Source of the DNA: Larix kaempferi
Lineage: Eukaryota > Streptophyta > Pinopsida > Pinales > Pinaceae
Direction of reading: 5' to 3'
DNA: 64,000 nucleotides
NCBI GenBank assembly: GCA_027924585.1
Contig: BSBM01000050.1
Location: 4,030,001-4,094,000 of the forward strand
The notes under the pieces are model-generated. The model saw only the letters and a list, made by a program, of their open reading frames with translations, was not told where the DNA came from and ran no database searches. Of this stretch, positions 1 through 9,838 are shown piece by piece. The position numbers were made by a program, and so were the translations under genes. Numbering within the stretch: the stretch's first letter is position 1; every line of letters begins with the position of its first letter.

Positions 1-67
1 ACTGTGCTCCGCTTCACAGTTCCAAAAGTCCTTGATCAAAATTTCCCCACTTGGGCCAAGCCCAACA
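1..67 (-). mobile_element. Edge of an unidentified LTR element nested in copia A
   Basis: The copia reverse transcriptase reading frame (minus strand) stops matching the family at position 68, just before the expected YVDD motif. The new sequence ends in CCCAACA at 61-67, so on the minus strand it begins TGTTGGGC, which looks like an LTR terminus. I infer a second LTR element inserted here, with only its last 67 bases in the window. The alternative is a deletion or rearrangement breakpoint. The family is unknown. Confidence 0.45.
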
Positions 68-620
68 ATAATCAATATGGAGTCATCAATCAGATTCATG
101 TACACATTTGGATCAGACTTGCATCTAGCAAAAGATTGTGACAAGAGAAAGTTGTCCATTTTGGCATACCAAGCCCTGGGGGCTTGCTTAAGCCCATATA
201 AGGAATTCTTCAACCTGCACAAATAGTTAGGATATAATGTATAACATTCTAGATTCTGCATATATATTTCTTCCTCAATATATCCATGGAGGAAGGCACT
301 TTTGACATCCATGTGATGCACTTCCCAGCGCTTGGATGCAGAAATTGCCAGAACTAGTCTTATCGAATCCTTCTGTGAAACTAGTGCAAAAGTCTCATTG
401 TAGTCAAGGCCATGGACTTAAGAGAAGACCTTTTCCACCATCCCAACCTTATATTTCACTTCTGCAACATCAGCTGCAAATTTAGTCTTGAAGATCCACT
501 TACAGCTTACCAATTTTCTGCCTGGGGGGAGCTTGACTAGCTCCCATGTCTCATTCTTTTGCAGTGAATGAAACTCCTAATCCATGGAATCCTACCATAT
601 TGGGTCATGTGAGGATTACT
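68..620 (-). pseudogene. Copia A reverse transcriptase, N-terminal part
   Basis: Minus-strand translation gives the copia RT hallmarks HMDVKSAFLHGYIEEEIYM and LKNSLYGLKQAPRAWYAKMD, then CKSDPNVY. The catalytic YVDD block, which should follow directly, is missing because another element begins at 67. A stop lies upstream near the ETFA motif (around 418-421). This is the fingers/palm part of RT in the pol polyprotein, non-functional here. The open frame on the plus strand at 32-226 is a shadow of it. Confidence 0.8.
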
Positions 621-2222
621 CATATGTCTGAGGATCAGAATCAACCATCAGAAAAAATCTCTCAGATAGATAAGGATCATTCACATTGAGAGCATTCTCA
701 AATTGTGATCTAGTCCTCCTAGGATCCTGAGGATTTCCCACAAGTTCATCAGCTGCTTGAAGAGTCTTAGAAGCCAAATTAGTCCTTGTAGGTGAACTTG
801 GATCTGAAATAATATGGTATTCATCATCAGAAAGATCAGAATCAGAAAATTCAAAAGGAGCATCACTTACACTCTCAAGGTGGTGGTGTGGAGGGTTCTC
901 CAATTTCAACACATTGCGAGGGATCTTCTTCAAATTGAACACTCCTCTCAATGAAGGATTTTTGAGAGGGAATGGTTAGAAACTTGTAGCCCTTGGATTC
1001 TTCTAAATATCCAAAAAAAATACATGGTTGGCTTTGGGGCTGCATGGCCCTCCTCTTCTCAAGTGGTATTCTAGCCCAAGCCTTTGAGCAAAAAATCTTG
1101 AAATGAGAAACATCAGGTTTGTGCCCCAGTCCAAGCTTCAAAAGGAGCGGTTCCTTTTAATTATTTGTGAGGCATTCTATTTTGTGTGTATGATGCACAA
1201 TTTATTGCTTCAGCCCAAAGTCTTGGAGACAAGGACTTGGACTCAAGCATGCATGTGGCCATCTCTTTGAGAGATATGTTCTTCCTATCAACAACACCAT
1301 TCTATTGAGGTGTGTAGGGAACAGTGTTTTGCATATGTATGCCAGAAGAGGAAAACAATTGTTGGAAATCAGATTTGATGTATTTCCCACCATTACTAGA
1401 TCTAATGATCTTGATATGTCTACCATACGGGTTCTCAACTGAGGCTTTGAAAAGCTTGAACAAATTGAACACTTCTGACTTTAGCTAGAGGAAGTAGATC
1501 CAACAATACCTGGAAAAGTCATCTATGAATGTTTGGATGTACTTGGCATGGTTCAAATAATCATGGGGGAATGGACCTGATATGTCATTGTGGATAAGCT
1601 CAAGGGGTGTTGAGGTTTGCTCAGTTTTGGCTCTTTCAAACTTATGCTCAGGGTGCTTTCCTAGGATGCAGCTTTGATAGACTCGTTTAGAAAACTTGAT
1701 ATTGGGAAGCCCTATGACCATATCCTTCTCATGGAGTTGAGAGAGGTATTTGTAGTTTAGGTGACCAAATATTTCACGCCACAATTTTCTTGATTCATTG
1801 GCATGGGTAAGTAGAGAAGAAGGTGATGGGAAAGGAACAAAATGAGAGAATCTATATATTTTTGAGCTATGGTTAGCAATACCTAAGGAAACAATTCGGC
1901 CTATTGAAATTTCATAGATTTCAAAATCATTAGGTGTGAATATCACCTTTTTGGGAGACCCAGTGTGATTCATTTGGTAAATTGACAAGAGGTTTGCAGC
2001 AAGTCCTGGAACATACAACACATTAGTGAATGAACCAAAATCTAGATCAATACTGCCTTTACCTTTGCAATAAGTTTCAGAATCATCACCCAACACAATG
2101 GTTGGACCACTAGAAGAATCAAGAGAGGAAAATATTTCTCTTGTAGACACCATATGTCTTAAAGCTCTAGAATATATGATGAAACAGGTAGGATTGGATG
2201 TTCTTTCCATCAAAGCATGCAC
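616..2222 (-). pseudogene. Copia A protease remnant, GAG-pre-integrase and integrase
   Basis: Three open pieces (1485-2222, 1202-1438 and 875-1141), plus a frame-shifted spacer (616-951), cover protease to the integrase-RT linker. The protease site is ruined: the family motif D-S-G-A-S is read as Y-S-R-A-L before RHM. Next come the pre-integrase block with KLWREIFGHLNY and a zinc-binding C..C remnant, then the start of the integrase core (LELIHNDISGPF, FIDDFSRYCWIYFL). The second core half follows in another frame, ending in the typical GYLEESKGYKFL segment. At least two frameshifts break it. The family function is insertion of the cDNA into the host chromosome. Confidence 0.8.
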
Positions 2223-3134
2223 TCACTCCTTATCTTTAGAATTTTTTCCTCCTTCCTTCCTTCTTGCGCTCTCAGGAAGAGGGATATTTGCTTTCTCCAG
2301 GAGTTGAGCCATTTGATCAATGGTATTCTTCATGCAGGATATATCAAGATGAAAGCCCCTATTGCAATAGGTGCACTTAGCCTTCTCTTTCTTCTTATTT
2401 GGATTTCTCTTGAAGTTGGAGGAGTCTTCAAGAACTTTCTATTTGTCTTTCTTATGATCAATGGGTTTCTTGAAATTTCCCTTCTTCTTTCCTTTTGAAC
2501 TCTTTGAATCTCTAGTAGCCAAACAATGATCTTTTGATGGTTTTTTGATTGCTCCCATCAAGACCAACTTGTCTTTTTATTTTGTAATAGATTCCATGAA
2601 TTCTGACATAGTAGGACTCTTCCAGTTTCGAACTGCCTTCCTTGTAGCATGGAAGGTCGAAACAAAGACTGAATAATCCAGGCCAATCTTGGAGAGGATG
2701 GCCAAGATCAATTGCTCATATTTTTTATCAATTCCACATTGCTTCAATTGAAGAACAAGTGACTTGAACTTTGAGAAGAAGTCTTGAAGGTTCTCGAAAT
2801 TACTTTGACTCAGTGAAACTATTTCATTATCCAGTTGGTGGCCTCTCAATTCATCTGTCTTGCCAAACAAGTCTTGGAGCTTCTCCCAAACTTCACTTGG
2901 AGTGGTAAGGCCATCTATATGGAATAGAATATCCTTTTATGTGCTGAGACACAAGAGCCCATAGGATTCATCTCTTATGTTGTGCCACTTTTCCTTCTCA
3001 ATTGCTGAGGTAGGCTCAATTTCAGTTTCCATAGTCACCATGTAGAGGCCTTTTCTCCTGAACATGATATCCATTTGCGCTTTCCATTAAAAATAATTGA
3101 ATGGAGTGAGGATGATCTGATGTGACTGATCCAT
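2223..3134 (-). pseudogene. Copia A gag (UBN2-type) with zinc knuckle
   Basis: The likely start is the ATG at 3134 (MDQSHQ), about 165 bases inside the primer site. A stop follows soon after, near the expected YFxWK motif, and another TAA interrupts LST-KDILFHIDG. The best-preserved part is 2577-2870, with LFGKTDELRGHQLDNEIVSL, the copia capsid signature. A CCHC knuckle (C-TY-C-NRGF-H-LDIS-C) lies at about 2337-2380. The family forms the capsid and binds RNA. This copy is broken. Confidence 0.75.
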
Positions 3135-3296
3135 TTCAGCTCTGAAATATAAGTTTTGGAGTGGTTTGGGTGCACCTCTATATGCTCAGTTGCACCCCTT
3201 GGGTGAATAAATGCGCCCTGTAGATGACTGAATGTGCCCTTCTTGAGACTGATTGGATACTGCAATACAATAGAAGGAAAAAAGACGAGATTTCTA

Positions 3297-3308
3297 GCTC
3301 GGATACCA
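3297..3308 (-). promoter_or_regulatory. Copia A primer binding site (initiator Met tRNA type)
   Basis: The minus strand reads TGGTATCCGAGC directly after the LTR. It differs by one base from the usual plant copia site TGGTATCAGAGC, complementary to the 3' end of initiator tRNA-Met. It sets the inner edge of the 5' LTR at 3309. Confidence 0.85.
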
Positions 3309-3997
3309 TGTGAAATTTATATCACACCAAGATATGATCAATAAATTTTATCCTCTCACACATTCTCACACAACTAGTCAAGAACATTGAAAAAAAGTCA
3401 AGTATGATGCAAACATAATTTCTCTATTGAATAAATTTACATCATCCAACCTTGGGAAATTAAATGGCTGCAAATATATAACATTAAATCATAGATTTGA
3501 AAGAAAAATGTTTCCATTCAAATTGTCACAAAAGAAGGCTTACTAAAACTATGCAAAGCCCCCCTAGGTGGAAAGTGTGCTTTCCAAGTCACCTCTAAGG
3601 CTCATGAATTTCTGAATTAGTGATTAGATAGTGATGTATGATGTAAAATAATGCTAAATATAGAATTTGGAATGAGGAAACATCATGGAGGATGAATTGT
3701 CCAAAAAACAGTTAAGACTAATCAACTAGCTTTCACCTTTCACCAAAAAGTGGTAAAAATCAGTAAAAAGCAGTAAGGCGCCTTTCTATTCCAGGATTAC
3801 ATAAAATCAGCCAAAATCAAATAAAATCTTATCCAATATCTTTAGATATGCTCCTAGGTGAGTCTAGGATTCTTGTGGTCCACACAATGGGTATTTTAGC
3901 CAACTACCTAGTCTAACACCTAGGAATTCATAGAAAATGATCAATAATGCTATCCTAAGGTATTAAATGACATGGATGGGTTTTAAATATTCCAACA
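3309..3997 (-). repeat. Copia A 5' LTR (689 bp)
   Basis: It is bounded by the primer site on the left and CCAACA at 3992-3997 on the right. On the minus strand it begins TGTTGGAATATT and ends TTTCACA, the normal TG...CA form. No second copy is in the window, so the outer edge rests on the terminal motif alone. Confidence 0.7.
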
Positions 3998-4189
3998 TAT
4001 AATATATGAAATATATCATAATTATAGAGTGTGCATTTACCTATAAAAACACTAAGTAAAGTTTCATACTCGTAATTGTACACTCAAATTTTACATTGTT
4101 AGTTTACACTCAAATTTTACTTGTAATTTTACACTTAAGTAAAGTAATGTTGTGCAATAAAAATTCAAATTTATGTGTTTTTTTCACTC
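3998..4189. other. AT-rich spacer
   Basis: Old host sequence or repeat that received copia A. It contains short repeated phrases (ACACTCAAATTTTAC twice, near 4079-4120). I see no gene. Confidence 0.5.
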
Positions 4190-6012
4190 TTCCAGAAAAT
4201 TCCCGCGAAAGGAAAAAAATTGCTAAGTATTGAAAAACTATCTGAACTGACCTTATGGAAATGTTCACCATTTCTCACCTATGAGGAATAATTTTTTTAG
4301 GAAGCATCAATTTGCAGGTAGATGATTTATGAACTTGAAAATTGGCTCATTTTTTAAAACAAGTCTATGTTCAAGAAAATATTGGCCTGCCAAAACATCC
4401 ACTCAGCCTGTTTTGCACCTAAAATTGGCCTAAATGGCCTTAGGAAAATTCCCACCATTTCTCACCTGTTGGATAAAAAAAATTGAGAGCATAAATTTGT
4501 AGGTGGATGATTTATTCACTTGACAATTGACTCATTTTTTAACTCTAGTCAAGGAGATATTTAGCTCCAAAAATAAATTCAACTTGTTTTGCACCTTGCT
4601 AGAAAAATGCTCGCCATTGGCAAAAATGGTTAAGTATTGAAAGAAAAGGCTTAAGTAGCCTTGGGGAAATGCCCACCATTTCCCACCTATGAGGGATAAA
4701 CGTTTTAGGAAAACATCAACTTGCATGTGGATGACTTATGCACTTAAACATTGGCTTAGTTTTGAAAACAAGTCTATGGTCAATAAAATATTGGCCTGCC
4801 AAAACAACCATTCAGCCTATTTTGCATCTAAAATTGGCCTAAATGGCCTTAGGCAAATGCCCTCCATTTCTCACCTTTGAGGGATAACAAAATTCTGAGA
4901 GCATAAGTTTGTAGGTGGATGATTTATTCACTTGACCAATGATGCATTTCTGAAAAAAACGTCTATGGTCAAGGAGATATTTTCTTGCCAAAAAAACTAT
5001 TCAGCCTGTTTTTCACCCTGCCATAAAAATACTCACCATTGGAAAAATTGGTTAAGTATTGAAAAGAGGGTTTAAGTATCCTTGGGAAAATTCCCACCAT
5101 TTATTACATGTGAGGGATAAAAATGTTATGAAAGCTTCAACTTGTAGGTGGATGATTTATGCACTTGACAATTGGCTCAGTTTTGAAAACAAGTCTATGG
5201 TCAAGAAAATATTGGCCTTCCAAAATAGTCACTCAGCCTATTTTGCACCTAAAACTAGCCTAAATGACCTTAGGAAAATTCCCACCATTTCTCACATGTG
5301 AGGGATAATGAATTTCAAAGAGCACAATTTTGTAGGTGGATGATTTATTCACTTGACCATTGACTCATTTTTGAAAACAAGCCCCTGGGCAAGGATATAT
5401 TTTCCTTCCAAAACATCAATTTAGCCTGTTTTGCACCATACCAGAAAAATGCTCGCCATTGGCAAAATTGGTTAAGTATTGAAAAAAAAGGATTAAGTAT
5501 CCTTGGGAAAATTCCCACCATTTCTCACCTGTGAGAGTTAAAATTTTTAGGAAAGCATCATCTTGCAGGTGGATGACTTATGCACTTGACCATTGGATCA
5601 GTTTTGAAAAACATTCTATGGTCAAGAAAATATTGGCCTGCCAAAACAACCACTCTGCCTATTTTGCACCTAAAATTGGCCTAAATGGCCTTAGGAAAAT
5701 GCCCACCATTTCTCACCTTTGAGGGATAAAAAAATTCAAAGAGAATAAGTTTGTAAACAGATGATTTATTCACTTGACCGTTGACTCATTTTTGAAAAAA
5801 AATCTCTAGTCAAGGAGATATTTTCCTGCCAAAACAACCATTCAGCCTGTTTTGCACCCTTCCAGAAAAATGCTTGCCATTGGCAAAATTGGTTAAGTAT
5901 TGAAAAACGAGCTTAAGTAGCCTTGGGATAAAAATATTCTCACCTGTGAGGGATAAATAATTTATGAAAGCATTATCTTGCAGGTGGATGATTTATGCAC
6001 TTGGCCATTGGC
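4190..6012. repeat. ~420-bp tandem array made of two ~210-bp halves
   Basis: The phrase GGATGATTTATGCACTTG and its variants recur at about 4322, 4731, 5152, 5573 and 5988, spaced 409-421 bases. A sister phrase ending TTTATTCACTTGAC recurs at about 4508, 4919, 5340 and 5762, spaced 411-422. Each full unit therefore holds two diverged half-units. Both halves carry shared blocks such as CCACCATTTCTCACCT, GAGGGATAA and CAGCCT.TTTTGCACC. Units differ by a few percent to more than ten percent. Short open frames in it (4689-4880, 5059-5301, 5531-5722) repeat with the array and are not convincing genes. It may be a satellite, or the internal tandem region of an unrecognised transposon. Confidence 0.85.
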
Positions 6013-7874
6013 ATTTCATTTCATAAAAACATCATTTCCAGAAATTTAGAGACTCAACCAATTAGTTTATATAATCACTGTTAAATTCAAAATTCATATA
6101 TAAAATAAATTTGCATGAAAATTATTTATCATTCCTCAAATTTTTATTGCAAGGAAATAAAAACAATGAACAGAGTTTTCAACTGTAGATTCAACCAAGG
6201 AAATTAACAGGTTCAGGAAATCATGTTTATGGTTCTACATCTACTTGTACTCACTCTTGTAAAATGTTTCATCTACAGTTAAATCCAAGACTTCTAGATT
6301 AGCAGTTGATAGGGTTTCCCAATTTTTCATGTCCAGCACAAAAATGCACACCAGGCCAATCCAAGTACAACCCATGTATGAAATTTTGTCTGAGGCATAA
6401 TTACACACATATGAGCATACCTATCCATGAATCGCCTCTACCAAATTGGCTACATACACATATCTAAGTCTACTTATCCATGTTTTGGAAGGAAAGCCAA
6501 TTTTTCATGATTAGCACAAAAATGCACATTTCCTCAACCAATAAACCAATGATTTTACTTACTATCCTCACTATCATCTCAAAATATCATTTGAATGGGA
6601 TACACATAGAAGCAACGATTTAAAAATTATATAAACATCAGTAAGTACATGCTCTTATTGCTCATATTTTTTGTTTTTTATTGATCAATAGTAACAGGAA
6701 AGTGAATTTTTATTTCTTATTAACATTACAATGGCATGATAGAATGGTTTATTGATATCCCGCACGACCTACCTTCAACACAATGAAATTATAAAAAAAA
6801 ATTGCCTTGATGAATTTTCAGGAATTTTCTTTGGTGTGAGTCATCTTTATGGCCAAAGGTAAGGATGAATACATTGGAAAGTTTTAGTTCTTTCATCACC
6901 ATGCCAAATATCACTGCCAAAAAAATAATTTTCAAAAAACATTCTCAGTTTTATTTCTTCCATGAATTTTTTTTTAAAGTTTTCTGCCAAATCAGTGATC
7001 AGGAATCGATGCTCAACCACTTTGATTTTCGAAAAACATTATCTGTTCAATTTCTTCCCTTAAATTTTTGTACATTGCCTGCCAAATGGTTGATCAGGAA
7101 TGGATGCTCAACCAATGATTTCATTTTAGGAAAATTTTCTCAACTTATTACCCATTAGATCGTGATCAGGAATGGATGCTCCGCCACTTCTATCACATAA
7201 TTGTGCCACCCTTTTCTTAAATGCTTAGAAATTAAAAACGAATTTACTTCCAGGTTTCACTCCTGAAATACGCTAGTTATTGAATGTGATTTAGAATTTC
7301 ATTACTCTTAAACCCACCTTTGTCACTGCCTAAATCATGTTGAACCTGCGCTAACTCTTTTTTTTGTTAGAAATTGTCCTGATTTGCCAGGAAATTGTCA
7401 CCATAAAAATTTTTCTGGCCAAATACTTTTGTGATTAGTTGACTCACTCACCGTCTTCACAATACAAAATATTATTTCCTCAACCATGTGGATAATTTTA
7501 ACCAATCAAAAAAAGAATCTTTTGACAAAGAAAGCATTTTAAAAGCATATTTTGGCATTATTCTTAATGAAATAGGATACATGCTAGACTTTGATAGAAT
7601 GTTATGTTTCCATTACACCATATTTATAGATGCAACACATACACTAGCTCATGGTACTCCAGTTAGTGTTATAGAATAGTTTGCTACATCATTGCAAGAT
7701 GTTCATTTTGGTTGATCTTTATCCTTTGTAGACTTCCTTGTCCCTCTTTGCTTCAATAAAACTATCCCTTCTTAGTCAAAACCCTTAAAAAGCCCTTGTT
7801 TTATGCACATACACGCCATGGAAGTGAATAGCATGTGTATATGCACCATGCCAGTGTACATCATGCATATGACA
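6013..7874. other. Non-coding repeat-rich region
   Basis: I recognise no gene. Two local repeats are visible. One is CCAATTTTTCATG...AGCACAAAAATGCACA at about 6318 and 6490. The other is TGATCAGGAAT.GATGCTC at about 7000, 7092 and 7161. Small open frames (6865-7158, 7488-7679) have no recognisable domain. Confidence 0.5.
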
Positions 7875-8663
7875 TGTTTTGAAGTTAAAAAATAATTAAT
7901 TCTTGAAAAAATTGAAAACCGTTTCATGGGTTTCAACCTCCTCTTTCCCATATATAACTACCATAAATTCCCTAACTACCTCCCCAAAAGTATAAAAGAG
8001 GATAAGGAAAGGATGATAAGGAGGGGAGAGCACTATAAAATCCTTATAGTGAAATTCTACCTATTGAATCCACTACCCTAGTCCCATGTCTGCAAATCAT
8101 TCCCCCATATTTAGAAATATGCATTTACAGTAGCCTCCACTCATTATCTAGTCAAGAAATACAAAATTGTTTCTTTGGCCTTGTTTCCTGTAGAGCAGAG
8201 AGGAGTTGTGTATGTGTGTGGCCTGGGTAGAGGAACTTAGATTTTGGTTCAGAACAGTGCCGCAGGGGAGAACATGTGACATCATTCTTGTATCTTGTTG
8301 TTTATTATTATATAAAGAATTCTCTTTCTTGTCCTATAATGTGTTAAATGCTTGTTTTTCATTATCTTGGTAATTTAATGCATTTGAATAGTAGTTAATA
8401 TTATATTTGTAGTTTTATGTTTGTGTTTTTGTTGGCATTAGTGGTTGTAGGTTTTCAAGGATACAATTGGATCAGAAATTGAAGAAGGGATCGTCTACAA
8501 CCATTGGACCAAAGGTAGGAACTTGATCTCTTATTTTCCAATTTCCAAATAACTGTAAATCTATTTAATTGCATTGTTAGAAGGAGTGTTTGAATTAGCT
8601 TTATGGGGTTCTTCTCTATGATGGATCCAACCCAATACTCATTAGGGGATTTTCCTTGAAACA
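7875..8663 (+). repeat. Element F: forward LTR (about 789 bp)
   Basis: The right edge is set by a primer site four bases downstream. The LTR ends CCTTGAAACA at 8663. The left edge is placed at TGTTTTGAAG (7875) because it is a near inverted copy of that end, and because a TATA box lies about 115 bases inside. The left edge is less certain than the right. No second LTR of this family was seen. Confidence 0.6.
7991..8000 (+). promoter_or_regulatory. TATA box in element F LTR
   Basis: TATAAAAGAG on the plus strand inside the LTR, upstream of the primer site and in the sense direction of F. This is the expected U3 promoter. Confidence 0.5.
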
Positions 8664-8667
8664 AAAT

Positions 8668-8680
8668 TGGCGACTCTGCT
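8668..8680 (+). promoter_or_regulatory. Element F primer binding site
   Basis: TGGCGACTCTGCT follows AAAT after the LTR end. The same type of site (TGGCGACTCTGC on the minus strand) primes element G at 48062-48073, so F and G use the same tRNA. I do not name the tRNA. Confidence 0.75.
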
Positions 8681-9556
8681 AGGGAGAATCTCCTTTTTTG
8701 GGTTATTTTAGGGTATTTCTATGGTTTTTTATCGTGCTTTGTTTGATTTTCTTTCTTTCTATTTATGTTGTTTTTCCTTTAAAGATTTAATTACATTAGT
8801 TTCATTTTCATCTAGGAACCCTTAGCACAGATATTGGGATATATTTGGAACTTGGAACTTTTATTTATGTCTTTTCTTGCACTCATATGCATCCTGTAGT
8901 GTTCATAGAAGTGTATATACACATCTTGTTGTGCTCACAGGTATGTATGTTCCTATAGGAAGTATTTTTTATTTGTTTTCCAGTGTTTTTTCCTTCATAT
9001 GCATGCTATGGTGGACCATAGCTCATATATACGCGGGTTGCTATGGACCAAAGCGCGTATGACCCTATATGCTTTATTTTCCATTTTTTCTCTATTTAAA
9101 TGGGGAGATTTGGGTTTGGAATATATATTAGTTGGGTTTGGATCTATAATTAGTCTATTTAACTTTAGGAAGCAAAAAATTTATAAACAAAAAGAAATTT
9201 TTTGATTGATGCTTTGATTAGGGTTTTTTTGTCAAGTTTTCATTTTCTTGTTTGTTTGGGTTGCTTCATTATTGTATTATGGATTCTGAATGTTGTAATG
9301 AAATTTGTTTTCTTGTTATCTTCTATTTCTCGTTGTTATCATAAAATTTAAAATACAAAAGTATTTCATGTTTCTTTGAAAAAAATTCTTTGTTATTTCA
9401 CTTGTGCATGAAAGCACATACATACGTAACTTCCATGTGTATAAGCCACATATGTATGCCCCCTATTAGATAGGTAGAGCATGTATATACCCTGGAATAT
9501 GTAATTTCACAAGTGGAGGGTTTTATATGTGCTTTGGGTCACTATATGGCGCATAT
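8681..9556 (+). other. Element F leader remnant
   Basis: T-rich untranslated sequence continuing from the F primer site. No gag or pol is seen before the sequence passes abruptly into a minus-strand LTR fragment of G at about 9557. F is therefore a stump: LTR plus roughly 0.9 kb of leader. Small open frames at 8877-9205 have no recognisable domain. Confidence 0.5.
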
Positions 9557-9838
9557 ATATAGATTTAGGGTAGGTTTTTAGGGTTTTTGCCCTCTTTTTC
9601 CTCTTTTTTGATTTTCTTTTGAATCTATTCCCTTTTATTTTGATTTTGGGAATATTGGACCCTCTTTTGGGGTTTTGGTATGTTTTTGAGGAATTTAAAT
9701 GATTTTGACGAGTAAAAGGTAATATTAGGTACCCATTTGAGTTTTTTGGGGTTTTGGAGGCTAGAATGATAGGGAAATTGTTTAACAGGGTTATGTGTCT
9801 AAGGGGATGAGCTGTTGAGTGATTTTTAGGTGTTAACA
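9557..9838 (-). repeat. Element G 3' LTR, clipped
   Basis: This stretch matches 38351-38631, the outer part of G's 5' LTR, with about 23 differences in 282 bases by eye. Both end in TGTTAACA, which is the LTR start on the minus strand. Similarity stops abruptly at the left, right at the TATA region, where it abuts the stump of F. The rest of this LTR is lost. Confidence 0.75.

Larger units (their letters stand above)
68..3997 (-). mobile_element. Copia A: partial, decayed Ty1/copia retrotransposon
   Basis: Read right to left it contains a 5' LTR (3309-3997), an initiator-Met-type primer site, gag, protease, integrase and the first part of reverse transcriptase. The order PR-IN-RT is diagnostic of Ty1/copia. 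It runs into another insertion at 67/68, and its RNase H and 3' LTR are outside the window. Several stops and frameshifts show that it is dead. The bases beyond the LTR end (3998-4002, TATAA) would be its target duplication, but the partner cannot be seen. Confidence 0.85.

Noticed and set aside
4689-5722. Repeated 63-80-codon frames in the 420-bp array
   Set aside because: They recur with the DNA repeat, lack a domain and are not longer than chance in such AT-rich units.
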